Part shown: positions 41,138-50,598 of the stretch, piece after piece
How positions within the stretch are numbered: position 1 is the first letter of the stretch
How the letters are laid out: every line of letters begins with the position of its first letter
NCBI RefSeq assembly: GCF_036825535.1
Contig: NZ_CP098812.1
Coordinates: 2,790,001-2,854,000 of the forward strand
Direction of reading: 5' to 3'
Source of the DNA: Parasalinivibrio latis
Lineage (GTDB): Bacteria; Pseudomonadota; Gammaproteobacteria; Enterobacterales; Vibrionaceae
Length of the DNA: 64,000 nt
Position numbers and translations under genes: made by a program
Notes under the pieces: generated by a model
Told to the model about the DNA's origin: nothing
Databases searched by the model: none
The model's input: only the letters and a program-made list of their open reading frames with translations

Positions 41138-42271
41138 TTAGCGTGCAAGATCTGTTGGGATAGGCATTTTATCCGGAGTCAGGCCTTTTGGCTTGCTTCC
41201 TTTGCCTTTTCTGTGCTGTTTAAGCTGGAATACGTAGGCAAGAACCTGGGCAACGGCAACAAAAAGACCGTGGGGGATTTGCTCTTCCAATTCTGTACTG
41301 TAGTAGACGGCACGGGCAAGAGGCGGAGCCGCGACGATAGTTATATCGTGCTGTGATGCTATTTCCCTTATTTTCAGGGCGGTAAAATCGATACCTTTGG
41401 CAACAACCACAGGAGCTGCGTCTATTTTAGTGTCATAACGCAGTGCCACTGAGTAGTGTTCCGGGTTGGTAATGACCACATCAGCCTGAGGAATATTCGC
41501 CATCATACGTCGCTGGGCCATTTCACGTTGCAACATCCGGATACGCCCCTTCACCTCCGGTTTACCTTCTGTTTCCTTATACTCGTCCTTGATTTCCTGT
41601 TTGGTCATTTTGAGCTGGTCGTTGTGCTGCCAGATCTGAAAAGGCACGTCTATGGCAACGACCACCAACAGGGAGCAACAGATAAGGAGGACAAAGTTTG
41701 TCAGAAGGTCCAGAGCATGGAACATGTTGACCGGAAAGACTTCACTGTTTAGCTGGAAGAAGTCTTCACGGCTTCCCCAAATCAGGTACCCGGCCACACC
41801 ACCAACCAAAATCACCTTGAGGATGGACTTAATTAACTCGATGGCGCTTTGCTTTCCCACCATACGCTTAAGGCCGTTCAGCGGGTTCATTTTATTGGCT
41901 TTAGGCCGGGCAGCTTCCCAGGAAAATGAAATTCCACCGACCGCCGCAGTACCTATAAAACCGGCCAGAAACAGGAGAAACAGGGTGATACCAAGAGGCA
42001 AAATCAGGTTTACCAGAGCGCCAAAAACAATCAGGCCCAGTTCTGAAAAGTCGAAGATCTCTTTTCGTGACAGGCTGAAAAAGCGCACCATGATTTCACG
42101 CAGGCTCTCAGCAAGTCCACTACCCAGCCACATAAGTGAAATTGCACCGACTACCAGTACGGCGACGGATGCCAATTCCCTTGAGCGCGGTACCTGGCCT
42201 TTTTCCCGCGCCTGCTCACGCCTTCGGGGCGTGGCGTCTTCTGTTCGTTCCTGACCGTCGTTCTCTGCCAT
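41138..42271 (-). CDS. flhB: Flagellar export switch protein FlhB
   Basis: FlhB is the export gate protein that switches substrate from hook to filament. The 377-residue protein starts with the family motif QERTEDATPRRR, has four membrane helices, and carries the autocleavage site as NPEH at residues 269-272, where most FlhB proteins have NPTH. The scissile Asn-Pro is kept. The C-terminal domain is followed by a basic, disordered tail. It is the last gene of the fliK-R operon. Confidence 0.97.
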   Translation of the reverse strand: MAENDGQERTEDATPRRREQAREKGQVPRSRELASVAVLVVGAISLMWLGSGLAESLREIMVRFFSLSRKEIFDFSELGLIVFGALVNLILPLGITLFLLFLAGFIGTAAVGGISFSWEAARPKANKMNPLNGLKRMVGKQSAIELIKSILKVILVGGVAGYLIWGSREDFFQLNSEVFPVNMFHALDLLTNFVLLICCSLLVVVAIDVPFQIWQHNDQLKMTKQEIKDEYKETEGKPEVKGRIRMLQREMAQRRMMANIPQADVVITNPEHYSVALRYDTKIDAAPVVVAKGIDFTALKIREIASQHDITIVAAPPLARAVYYSTELEEQIPHGLFVAVAQVLAYVFQLKQHRKGKGSKPKGLTPDKMPIPTDLAR

Positions 42272-42277
42272 CGTCCT

Positions 42278-43063
42278 TTACCCCGAACAATTAACACGAA
42301 CAAGGGAACACATTTTCTCCATCCCTGTCTGCCAGTAATTCTCGTAATGAGGATAGATCCCGGACAACAGGAACAGGCTGATAGAGAGACCGACCAGCAA
42401 TGCGAATGCAAAACCGACCGAAAAAATATTCAGTTGGGGGGCTGCACGGGTCATCACGCCAAAGGAGAGGTTAACCGTCAGCAGTGCAATAACAGCCGTC
42501 AAAGACATACTGAGGGCAACTTTAAACATGATGCCGAACCAAAGTGCCAATTCCCGGAAATTGGCTTTATCCATCATGTCTCCAACCGGCAGTGTCTTGA
42601 AGCTCATCACCACCAATTGGATCATCGCCAGGTGCCCATCTGTTGCCAGAAAGAGCATCAATGCAAGAAACAGGTAAAACTGACCCAGTACCGGCGTATT
42701 CTGCCCATTGGCCGGGTCAACCATTGATGCAAAACCGAGACTGGATTGCATACCGACAATCTGGCCGAGAATAACAAACGTCTGGGTTATGAACTGGGTA
42801 ATCAGCCCCATAGCCACGCCAATGACGATCTGCTGGAAAGTCACGATAAACCCGGGAAGAGAAAATACCTCAAGGCCCGGCTTGATGGCCGGCAACACAG
42901 GCATTGCCGCCAGGGTTATCGCCAGTGCCAGGTAGAGTCTGACCCGGGCAGGGACAAAACGTGCGCCAAAAAACGTCATCGCCATCATCATCGAGGAGAT
43001 GCGCACAAACGGCCAAAAGTAGTTGGCCAAAGCTGTAAGGACGACGTCTGCCGGATATTCCAT
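42278..43063 (-). CDS. fliR: Flagellar export protein FliR
   Basis: FliR is part of the export gate core with FliP and FliQ. The 261-residue hydrophobic protein has about six predicted helices and the MQSSLGFASMVDP and PVLGQFY segments typical of the family. It is between fliQ and flhB. Confidence 0.96.
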   Translation of the reverse strand: MEYPADVVLTALANYFWPFVRISSMMMAMTFFGARFVPARVRLYLALAITLAAMPVLPAIKPGLEVFSLPGFIVTFQQIVIGVAMGLITQFITQTFVILGQIVGMQSSLGFASMVDPANGQNTPVLGQFYLFLALMLFLATDGHLAMIQLVVMSFKTLPVGDMMDKANFRELALWFGIMFKVALSMSLTAVIALLTVNLSFGVMTRAAPQLNIFSVGFAFALLVGLSISLFLLSGIYPHYENYWQTGMEKMCSLVRVNCSG

Positions 43064-43071
43064 TCCGAGCC

Positions 43072-43341
43072 CTAGTAAAGGATGTGGGGAATTTCATCCA
43101 CCATGCGGAAGAAATATTCCATTAACAGACGGGTCATCCAGTGCCCAAAAAACATCAGGGCAATCAGTGTCGCAATAAGACGCGGCAAAAAGCTCAGGGT
43201 CTGTTCGTTGATAGACGTTGCCGCCTGGAATATTGCCACTATCAAGCCGACAATCAAGCCGGGAACAACGGCAGCAGTCACCATTACCAGTACCAGTTGC
43301 AGCGCATCCTGGAACAGACCGACAAACGCTTCAGGAGTCAT
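43072..43341 (-). CDS. fliQ: Flagellar export protein FliQ
   Basis: FliQ is a small gate component. The 89-residue protein has two hydrophobic helices and the GLIVAIFQAATSINEQTLSF segment characteristic of FliQ. GGAGG lies upstream of the ATG. Confidence 0.97.
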   Translation of the reverse strand: MTPEAFVGLFQDALQLVLVMVTAAVVPGLIVGLIVAIFQAATSINEQTLSFLPRLIATLIALMFFGHWMTRLLMEYFFRMVDEIPHILY

Positions 43342-43350
43342 CAGTCCTCC

Positions 43351-44214
43351 TTACCCAAAGCTGCCGGCGAGGGTCGAAAGAATAAGGTTCCAACCATCAA
43401 CAAGCACAAAGAGCATCAACTTAAACGGCAGAGATACAATCATAGGGGAAAGCATCATCATACCCATTGCCATCAATACCGATGCCACAACAAGGTCGAT
43501 AATCAAAAATGGCAGGAACAACATGAAACCAATCTGGAATGCAGTCTTCAGCTCTGAAGTGACAAACGCCGGTATCAATACCGTCATAGGTACCTGTTCC
43601 GGCTCTTTTGCCGAGGAGCCGGACATATTTACAAAGGTTTCCAAATCTTTTACCCGGGTCTGCCGCAGCATAAACTCGCGCAGTGGTATCTGTCCCTTGT
43701 CAAAGGCTTCCCTGGCAGTAATAGTTTCATTGATGTAGGGCTGGACAGCTTCGGTGTTTATACGGTCGAACACCGGGGACATAATAAACAGGGTCAGGAA
43801 CAGGGCTATACCGATAACCACCTGGTTGGAAGGTGTTTGCTGAAGACCCAGTGCCTGCCTGAGGATGGCCATCACCACCACAATCCGGGTAAAAGAAGTC
43901 ATCAGGATAACTACAGCCGGCAGGAAGCCGAGCAGCGTCATCAATGCGAGGATTTGCAGTGACACAGAGTAATCTTCAGTACCGTCCGGGTTCACGCTCA
44001 TCGTAAAGGCAGGAATACCCGGTCCGGCAGAACGGCGCACAATGGTAGACGCACTGCCCTCTTTACCCATCATCGTTTCCGTCACGCTTTCCTGTGCAGG
44101 AACGGCGCTGTCTTCTGACTCCGCATGCACCTGAAAAGGTACGGCAAGCAGCAACAGTACGGACAACAGGCACGCTTTAATACACGGGAGTACAACGTTG
44201 ACGTTAAGACGCAT
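43351..44214 (-). CDS. fliP: Flagellar export protein FliP
   Basis: FliP is the main gate component. The start giving MRLNVNVVLPCIKACLL has AGGA six bases upstream and a cleavable signal (ending QVHA). A longer in-frame start would add 12 residues before the signal. The protein has the family helices with TSFTRIVVVMAILRQALGLQ and the conserved LPF segments. It overlaps the fliO stop by 11 bases. Confidence 0.95.
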   Translation of the reverse strand: MRLNVNVVLPCIKACLLSVLLLLAVPFQVHAESEDSAVPAQESVTETMMGKEGSASTIVRRSAGPGIPAFTMSVNPDGTEDYSVSLQILALMTLLGFLPAVVILMTSFTRIVVVMAILRQALGLQQTPSNQVVIGIALFLTLFIMSPVFDRINTEAVQPYINETITAREAFDKGQIPLREFMLRQTRVKDLETFVNMSGSSAKEPEQVPMTVLIPAFVTSELKTAFQIGFMLFLPFLIIDLVVASVLMAMGMMMLSPMIVSLPFKLMLFVLVDGWNLILSTLAGSFG

Positions 44215-44629
44215 TGTTTTTCCTGATAATCTGGCCCAGTTGAGAAGCAAAGTCTTTCCCTCCGCCCGCTTTTTCCTCCAGCGGTTTTTCCAGTGTTTTC
44301 AACAGGGTGATATTCTGACTGGTAATGCCTACGACCAGCTGTTCCTCACCAACTTGCACAACAGCTATACGTTCACGCTGACCTACCGGCATCTGGCTGA
44401 TAATACGCATGTTCCCCTGTCCTCCCATGGTGCCGGGAAGGCGCATTTTTTTTGCCAGCCACCCCAGGCCCAATATCAGGCACAGGACAAATATCAGGGC
44501 CGCAAAGGTTGTGGCCATATTCAATTCGCCGGATGGCGCGGCAATTGCCGGGTTGCAGAAAAACACCAAGGCAGGCCATAGGCCTGCCAGGTAATATTTC
44601 CTGCTGCATTTTGCACTTTGCATGCTCAT
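44204..44629 (-). CDS. fliO: Flagellar export accessory protein FliO
   Basis: FliO helps FliP assembly. The 141-residue protein has a hydrophobic N-terminal signal or anchor segment, a membrane helix (about residues 40-62) ending GWLAKKMRLPG, and a small cytoplasmic domain with VGITSQNITLL. The family is poorly conserved, but position between fliN and fliP supports the call. Confidence 0.92.
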   Translation of the reverse strand: MSMQSAKCSRKYYLAGLWPALVFFCNPAIAAPSGELNMATTFAALIFVLCLILGLGWLAKKMRLPGTMGGQGNMRIISQMPVGQRERIAVVQVGEEQLVVGITSQNITLLKTLEKPLEEKAGGGKDFASQLGQIIRKNNAS

Positions 44630-44654
44630 GTGTTCATGCCTATTCAGGAAACAG

Positions 44655-45050
44655 TTAACGGAGCTTTTTGATACGTTCGGTTTGGCTGATTACATCAGTC
44701 AAGCGGATACCAAACTTATCGTTGACCACCACCACTTCACCGTGGGCGATAAGCGTACCATTAACCAGAACATCCAGGGATTCACCTGCCACGCGATCCA
44801 ACTCAACAACCGAGCCCTGGTTAAGCTGAAGAAGGTTACGGATGTTGATTTGAGTCCGGCCTACTTCCATGGATATGGTCACTGGTATATCCAGAATCGT
44901 ATCCAGCTTTCTCTGCTCTTCGCTGCTGAGGGCTACGCTGTCATCTTCAAGCTCTTCAAGAGGTGCGGCCTGTACGTCTTCACCACCCTCTACTTCTGCC
45001 TGTTCAGCCAGGGCTGCTGCCCAATCGTCTTCAATATCATCTGGAGCCAT
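44655..45050 (-). CDS. fliN: Flagellar motor switch protein FliN
   Basis: FliN is a C-ring component. The 131-residue protein has an acidic N-terminal segment and a SpoA domain with ILDIPVTISMEVGRTQI, GSVVELDRVAGESLDVLVNG and FGIRLTDVIS. It follows fliM. Confidence 0.97.
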   Translation of the reverse strand: MAPDDIEDDWAAALAEQAEVEGGEDVQAAPLEELEDDSVALSSEEQRKLDTILDIPVTISMEVGRTQINIRNLLQLNQGSVVELDRVAGESLDVLVNGTLIAHGEVVVVNDKFGIRLTDVISQTERIKKLR

Positions 45051-45073
45051 GTGTCATCCACCTGTTATGCCCG

Positions 45074-46147
45074 CTAATTCGCTTTGTTGTCCAGCGAATC
45101 ATCAAGATCTTCTTCAAGGTTTTCAATTAAATTGCCTTTGCCAGGCCCATCCAGCAGTACCAGTTCAGATTTGGCTACTTCCGGACGTTTGAGTTTTTCC
45201 GTCACTTTAATTGCCAGGTTACCGTTGCTCTGCCCCATTTTACCGCGGTATGTCGGCAAATCTTCGACGTATACGGTACAGGATTCCGGCATGTCTATCG
45301 GGATAATATCCCCCACCTGAAGCTCCATCAAATCACGGAGAGTAAGAGTGGTATCAAGCAACTTGGCACGCATATCCACTTCTACATCCATGATTTCATC
45401 GCGCAGTGCCTTGCTCCACCGGACATCGGTGTCCATTTTGTCACTTTGGACACCGGCATCGAGCAATTCACGGATTGGCTCAAGCATGGAGTACGGCATG
45501 ACGACGTGGAAATCACCACCGCCGCCATCAAGTTCAATATGGAAAGAACTGACAACGATAACTTCTGTCGGGCTGACAATATTTGCCATCGCCGGGTTTA
45601 CTTCTGAATCCAGGTACTCGAAATCAACCGCCATCACCGGAGCCCAGGCATCTTTATAATCCTCAAACACCAATTTGAGGAGCATTTGGACGACCCGGCG
45701 TTCTGTCGGGGTGAATTCACGTCCTTCGATACGTGCGTGGAACCTGCCGTCACCACCAAAGAAATTATCTACCAGAATAAAAACCAGCCGGGCTTCCATC
45801 GTAATCAACGCGGTTCCCTTGAGCGGGCGGAATCGCACCATATTCAGGCTGGTTGGCACGTACAGGGTATTTTGGTACTCACCAAACTTCACCATCTGCA
45901 CGCCGTTAATCGACACTTCGGCAGTTTTGCGCAGCATGTTAAACAGGCTGATGCGCATATGGCGAGAGAAACGCTCGTTGATAAGCTCCAGGGTCGGCAT
46001 TCGACCACGGACAATTCGATCCTGAGAGGAAAAATCAAAGCTGACAGCCGATGTCCCATCGGGGGATTCGACGACCTCTTCTTCCTCGTCATCATCTACG
46101 CCATGAAGGAGCGCATCAATTTCGTCTTGGCTTAGTAAGTCTGTCAC
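45074..46147 (-). CDS. fliM: Flagellar motor switch protein FliM
   Basis: FliM binds CheY-P and reverses the motor. The 357-residue protein begins LLSQDEIDALLHG, the CheY-P binding peptide, and ends in a SpoA domain. The start is a GTG with AGGTG upstream. Confidence 0.97.
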   Translation of the reverse strand: MTDLLSQDEIDALLHGVDDDEEEEVVESPDGTSAVSFDFSSQDRIVRGRMPTLELINERFSRHMRISLFNMLRKTAEVSINGVQMVKFGEYQNTLYVPTSLNMVRFRPLKGTALITMEARLVFILVDNFFGGDGRFHARIEGREFTPTERRVVQMLLKLVFEDYKDAWAPVMAVDFEYLDSEVNPAMANIVSPTEVIVVSSFHIELDGGGGDFHVVMPYSMLEPIRELLDAGVQSDKMDTDVRWSKALRDEIMDVEVDMRAKLLDTTLTLRDLMELQVGDIIPIDMPESCTVYVEDLPTYRGKMGQSNGNLAIKVTEKLKRPEVAKSELVLLDGPGKGNLIENLEEDLDDSLDNKAN

Positions 46148-46154
46148 AATGCAC

Positions 46155-46655
46155 CTATTGCATTACAAAGTCGGTGAAAAGTACCCTTTCCACCACGCTT
46201 TTTTCCACTACTTTTTGCATGGCAGCCTTGACCGCATCAGCTGCCTGCTTCCGGACTTCAAGTTGTCCCGGAGCAGTACGGAGTTGCTCTACGGTTGCAG
46301 CGGCAAGGGATGTCAGCAATGTGTGCTCAATCAAAGGCATGTTATCCATTGCCAGCTTTTCATTTTCGTCTCCGCGAACCATCAACTGTATTTTGACCTG
46401 AACCATTCGTTGCCGCTTTTTCCCGGAAACGTTAAAAATGAAAGGTTCTGGTATGTTGATATAGTTTGCGGGAAGAATTACCTCTTCAGCCGGAGCCGCA
46501 GAAACTGTTGTCATGTCTGAGGAATCACTCCCCATCAGAAAGAAAAATGCTGCTCCTCCGCCCCCGCCGAGCAATATAACGACAGCAAGGATGATAATAA
46601 TCAGCTTTTTCTTGCCACCACCCTGGGGTTGCTGCTCGTCATCGGTATCTGCCAT
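46155..46655 (-). CDS. fliL: Flagellar basal body protein FliL
   Basis: FliL stabilises stators around the motor. The 166-residue protein has one membrane helix (about residues 17-36) rich in Gly and Phe, a short linker, and a periplasmic domain with the YINIPEPFIFNVSG and MVQVKIQLMVR segments. It is 7 bases before fliM. Confidence 0.96.
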   Translation of the reverse strand: MADTDDEQQPQGGGKKKLIIIILAVVILLGGGGGAAFFFLMGSDSSDMTTVSAAPAEEVILPANYINIPEPFIFNVSGKKRQRMVQVKIQLMVRGDENEKLAMDNMPLIEHTLLTSLAAATVEQLRTAPGQLEVRKQAADAVKAAMQKVVEKSVVERVLFTDFVMQ

Positions 46656-46760
46656 AGAAGAAATCCTCTTTTCCTTATGCTCACACGGGTTAACTGCTTA
46701 CTGTTAAGTGTATGGTTAAATGCCGTTTTTTCCCATCAGGCAGTTAAACTAATTACGCTG

Positions 46761-48650
46761 TTACGCATAATAGTCCACCCGGTCACGTGAGGAAGAAACA
46801 AACCAGTTACTCCCTGCTGAAGCATCATCCGGCAAGGCGTCAGCGGAGCTGTCACCACCTCGCCCAAAACCGGAGCCTGACCCACCGTTTCCTTGCTGTT
46901 GAGATGCCATCTGTCCATGCTGCTGAGCCTGTTGTTGGGCTTGCTGCTGTGCCTGTCGACCAAAGTCCTGTTGGTCTACCGAACTTTGAGCCAGTTGAAG
47001 ACCCTGCTGGTGGAGCATTTCACGCAGCCTTGGCATAGCATGCTCAACAAGATCCCGCACATGATGGCTGCTTACCGTAAACTGGACAGTCGCCTGATCG
47101 TTGTTAATCCCCATCTTGATATGTATGCGTCCCAACTCGGGTGGGTCCAAACGAATATCAACCTGCTTGAGGTTCTTCGACAACATGACATTAACCCGGT
47201 CAGCAAGCTGGTTGGATGCCATATCCGGGTCTTTATGAAGAACGAGTGGAGGCTGGGCATTTGCCGTGTCGCCTTTGCCCTGCATCAACGGAGATGAAAG
47301 CTGCGCAGTGTAATGTGGTAAACCGGCCTGATTGTACTCAGTTCCCGGCTTGATTGCTGCCTTTTCTGATTCCGTCGCTGAAAGGGCCTGCAAAGCCGCT
47401 TCCATACCTTTCACTTTTCCACCAGAGGCCATGATATTACGCAGTTGTTCTGGCGACAGAGTCGGAGCCTGGGCCGCCATACCCGTCAGGAGTGCAGCCT
47501 GGGAAAGCGGTGTCGAAGCCTGGGAATTAGGTTGTACGGAAGCAGAATTGCCTGAATCAGTGCCTGTAGCGTGGGCGGGAGTCCCCCACTGAAGAGTCTG
47601 GGCCACAGATACCTGGTCGGAAGCAGCCTTAGGTGCAACCTGAGAACCTGGCATTTCACCCTTGGCAAGCACTTCTGATTTAACCGAATAGTCTGCTACA
47701 CCTTCCTGGGGTATAGTCCCGACACCGACTCCCTGGTTGTACGCCCCTTCACCAGAAACAGAATGCCCCACTGCTGTGGGTGTTGAAGACAAAGCTGTCA
47801 CTGTCGGTGTATCAATCGTTGGCAACCCAGAGTCAGTGTCACCGGTTATTTCAGCCTTACCTGGCTTTTGGCTTTTCACCAGAACCGCATCAGATTTTTC
47901 CTGGGAACCCTCCGAGCTTTTCTGCAGAGCTACATCTGAATTTAACTGTGGATTCACTTCAGTACCGTCAGATGGCAGTACTGACTGCTGCCCTGCGCCA
48001 GCATCAATCTTCCCGACAACAACGTCTGGGTCAGTCGCTGCGGGCTCGCCATCAAGATCGACAACCTGAACCAAATTGCCGTTGGCATCAAACACCAATT
48101 CTGCATCGCCACGGTCACCGGCTTTTGCCAATGCCAATGTCGCTTCTTCCGGGCTTATTGCATTGAGCGGCAAGGTTTTGCCTTCTGCCCCAACATCAAC
48201 ATTGCCCTCAGAGACGCCTTTAAGCGTTGAATTGGCTTGATTGAGTTCGTTAAGCAGTGCGCCACCTTCTTCTGCGACTTTCTGTAGGCTGTCGGGTGAA
48301 TCCGTTGGTAAATGATCTTGATTTGAAGAAGAAAGCAGTTCAGAAGCAGTCTCGTCCTGTTCCGTCTCTGATTGTGCAGAAGAACCTGAACTTTCTTCAG
48401 CGCCTGGCTCGCCACCATCAAGTTTTTTGAGGGAAAGCTCCGCATCCTCAACTCCGGCACTTGAAGTATCAGGTGTTTCCCCGGCCTTCAGTGCTTTTTC
48501 TGAGGCTACATTTTTGACATCAGAGAGTTCTGCATACTTTGCTGAGAATTCGCCATCATCCCCTCCTTCGGGAGCATCGGTTTTTGCCTGCTCTGCAGCT
48601 TTTGCTTTGCTGAACATTTGCGGCATAAGGCGAATTTCAGATTGCGACAT
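46761..48650 (-). CDS. fliK: Flagellar hook-length control protein FliK
   Basis: FliK measures the hook and triggers the export switch on FlhB. The 629-residue protein is mainly low-complexity, rich in Ser, Ala, Glu and Asp, as ruler proteins are. It has a Flg_hook domain of about residues 480-560 with RLDPPELGRIHIKM and a Gln-rich tail. A sigma-54 promoter lies about 95 bases upstream. It starts the fliKLMNOPQR-flhB unit. Confidence 0.95.
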   Translation of the reverse strand: MSQSEIRLMPQMFSKAKAAEQAKTDAPEGGDDGEFSAKYAELSDVKNVASEKALKAGETPDTSSAGVEDAELSLKKLDGGEPGAEESSGSSAQSETEQDETASELLSSSNQDHLPTDSPDSLQKVAEEGGALLNELNQANSTLKGVSEGNVDVGAEGKTLPLNAISPEEATLALAKAGDRGDAELVFDANGNLVQVVDLDGEPAATDPDVVVGKIDAGAGQQSVLPSDGTEVNPQLNSDVALQKSSEGSQEKSDAVLVKSQKPGKAEITGDTDSGLPTIDTPTVTALSSTPTAVGHSVSGEGAYNQGVGVGTIPQEGVADYSVKSEVLAKGEMPGSQVAPKAASDQVSVAQTLQWGTPAHATGTDSGNSASVQPNSQASTPLSQAALLTGMAAQAPTLSPEQLRNIMASGGKVKGMEAALQALSATESEKAAIKPGTEYNQAGLPHYTAQLSSPLMQGKGDTANAQPPLVLHKDPDMASNQLADRVNVMLSKNLKQVDIRLDPPELGRIHIKMGINNDQATVQFTVSSHHVRDLVEHAMPRLREMLHQQGLQLAQSSVDQQDFGRQAQQQAQQQAQQHGQMASQQQGNGGSGSGFGRGGDSSADALPDDASAGSNWFVSSSRDRVDYYA

Positions 48651-48743
48651 GGTCTCTACCTGCTTTTTTGTGGTGTATTTCTTCCAGACGAACAGACAGA
48701 TAGTCTTTCTGGTTCGTCCGGCTTAACGCTTTGATATATGAAA

Positions 48744-48759
48744 AGCAAATATCACGCCA
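48744..48759 (-). promoter_or_regulatory. Sigma-54 (-24/-12) promoter of the fliK operon
   Basis: On the minus strand the sequence TGGCGTGATATTTGCT matches the sigma-54 consensus with exact spacing. It lies between fliJ and fliK. Confidence 0.85.
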
Positions 48760-48831
48760 TAGTGGTAAGGATTTTGAAGGAAATTTGGAGGACGGGCGAA
48801 AGTTACTATATTTCCATGATTTTTATAAGTT

Positions 48832-49272
48832 TCAGTATAAGTTCTGCCGGCGTGATGACAACGCAGCAAATTCATCCATCAGCTTTTGCTCTCTCTTTTC
48901 TGCCGCCATTGCCGCTTCTTTTTGACGCTTTTCTATCAGCCACTCGATAGATTTCCGTTGCTGGCGGCAAGCCAGCCAATGCTGACGGCTGTTTTCAAGG
49001 TTATCTTCGAACTGGACACCGGCATTACGCTGTTTAACCAGCGTTTCATCCAGTTGGTTAATAAACTTATTCAGGTGCCCGTAAGACGAGGCTGTCAGAC
49101 CTCCCTTACCGCGCTCAGTCATTTGTCGGAAGTACTCCAGGCGATAGTTCTCAATTTGGCTAAGCTGCAACTTATAACTGTCCAACGCCTGTTGAGCAGC
49201 CAACATCGCGCGGCGGGCATTCTCTTCATCATCCACGGATTTTTGCAGCAGCAGGCTCATTGCATCTGCCAT
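48832..49272 (-). CDS. fliJ: Flagellar export chaperone FliJ
   Basis: FliJ acts as the central stalk of the FliI ATPase. The 146-residue protein is almost entirely coiled coil, with the KRKSIEWLIEKRQKEA-type basic helix near the C-terminus. It follows fliI by 6 bases and is the last gene of the fliE-J unit. Confidence 0.95.
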   Translation of the reverse strand: MADAMSLLLQKSVDDEENARRAMLAAQQALDSYKLQLSQIENYRLEYFRQMTERGKGGLTASSYGHLNKFINQLDETLVKQRNAGVQFEDNLENSRQHWLACRQQRKSIEWLIEKRQKEAAMAAEKREQKLMDEFAALSSRRQNLY

Positions 49273-49278
49273 ATCCCA

Positions 49279-50598
49279 TTACCCCTGCAATGATGAGCGC
49301 AACATGTTGATACACATCTGGTAAGGCACGACATCTTTCATACCCTGTTGAAGATACATATCAAGTTTGGGCTTCAAGGAGAATGCCTGGTCGATAGCGG
49401 GATCCGTACCAGGTTTGTATGCACCGATTGATACCAGATCCTGATTTTTACGGCATACCGACAGTACCTGCCTTACCGCGCGGGACATAAGCATGTGTTC
49501 TTCATCCACAATCGCGGGCATTACACGGCTTACTGAACGTTCAACATCAATTGCCGGGTAGTGCCCGGCATCGGCCATCTCACGTGACAAGACTATGTGC
49601 CCATCCAGAATGGCCCGGGATGCATCCGCAATAGGATCCTGAAGGTCATCACCTTCTGTGAGAACAGTGAAAAATGCGGTGATCGACCCCTGTCCTTCAC
49701 CACCATTCCCTGCCCTCTCTACCAGTGCTGGCAGTTTGGCAAATACTGACGGTGGGTAACCTTTGGTCGCGGGCGGCTCACCGACCGACAACGCAATCTC
49801 ACGCTGGGCCTGTGCAAAGCGGGTAAGTGAATCCATCAACAGCAGTACATCCAGCCCCTGGTCTCGGAAATATTCTGCGATGGTAAGGGCAGTCTGGCAC
49901 CCCTTCAGTCGCATCAATGGCGAAGCATCTGCCGGGGCAGCAACAACAACCGAGCGTGCCCGGCCTTCTTCACCCAAAATTTCGTCAATGAACTCCTTAA
50001 CTTCGCGTCCACGTTCACCAATCAGCCCGACCACAACGACCTGTGCGGTTGTTCCCCGGGTCATCATCCCCAGCGTTACCGATTTACCGACACCAGAGCC
50101 GGCAAACAGGCCAATACGCTGTCCTTTTCCGACAGTTAACAAGCCATTAATTGCTTTGATTCCGACATCAAGAGGCTCTGAGATAGGTTTCCTGGCCAGT
50201 GGGTTGATTGAAGGGACAACAAAAGGGGCACGATCATCCGTGTAGATATCTCCCTTACCATCCAGGGGGTTACCTACACCATCTATCACCCGGCCCAGCA
50301 GTTGAGGGCCGACCGGAATACCAGATTCGCCATGAATAGGGGTTACCCTTGCCCCAGGCAGTACACCGGAGATTTGCTCGCTGGGCATAAGGAAAAGGCT
50401 TTCACCGGAGAAGCCAACCACTTCAGCTTCCATAAAGCCATTGAGCGTTTCAACCTTACAGAGGCTTCCAACCGGTGCCCGACAACCAATTGCCTCAAGC
50501 GTTAGGCCCACCACCCGGCGAAGCTTCCCGGATGCAACAGGCCGGGGGGCAAGGTTACTGGTCTTCAGGCTGTGAAGCCGGCTCTTCAGGTTGTTCAT
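49279..50598 (-). CDS. fliI: Flagellum-specific ATPase FliI
   Basis: FliI powers export substrate release. The 439-residue protein has Walker A AGSGVGKS, Walker B LLLMDSLTRFAQAQRE, and the TKGYPPSVFAKLP segment of type III ATPases. It overlaps fliH by 44 bases. Confidence 0.98.
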   Translation of the reverse strand: MNNLKSRLHSLKTSNLAPRPVASGKLRRVVGLTLEAIGCRAPVGSLCKVETLNGFMEAEVVGFSGESLFLMPSEQISGVLPGARVTPIHGESGIPVGPQLLGRVIDGVGNPLDGKGDIYTDDRAPFVVPSINPLARKPISEPLDVGIKAINGLLTVGKGQRIGLFAGSGVGKSVTLGMMTRGTTAQVVVVGLIGERGREVKEFIDEILGEEGRARSVVVAAPADASPLMRLKGCQTALTIAEYFRDQGLDVLLLMDSLTRFAQAQREIALSVGEPPATKGYPPSVFAKLPALVERAGNGGEGQGSITAFFTVLTEGDDLQDPIADASRAILDGHIVLSREMADAGHYPAIDVERSVSRVMPAIVDEEHMLMSRAVRQVLSVCRKNQDLVSIGAYKPGTDPAIDQAFSLKPKLDMYLQQGMKDVVPYQMCINMLRSSLQG

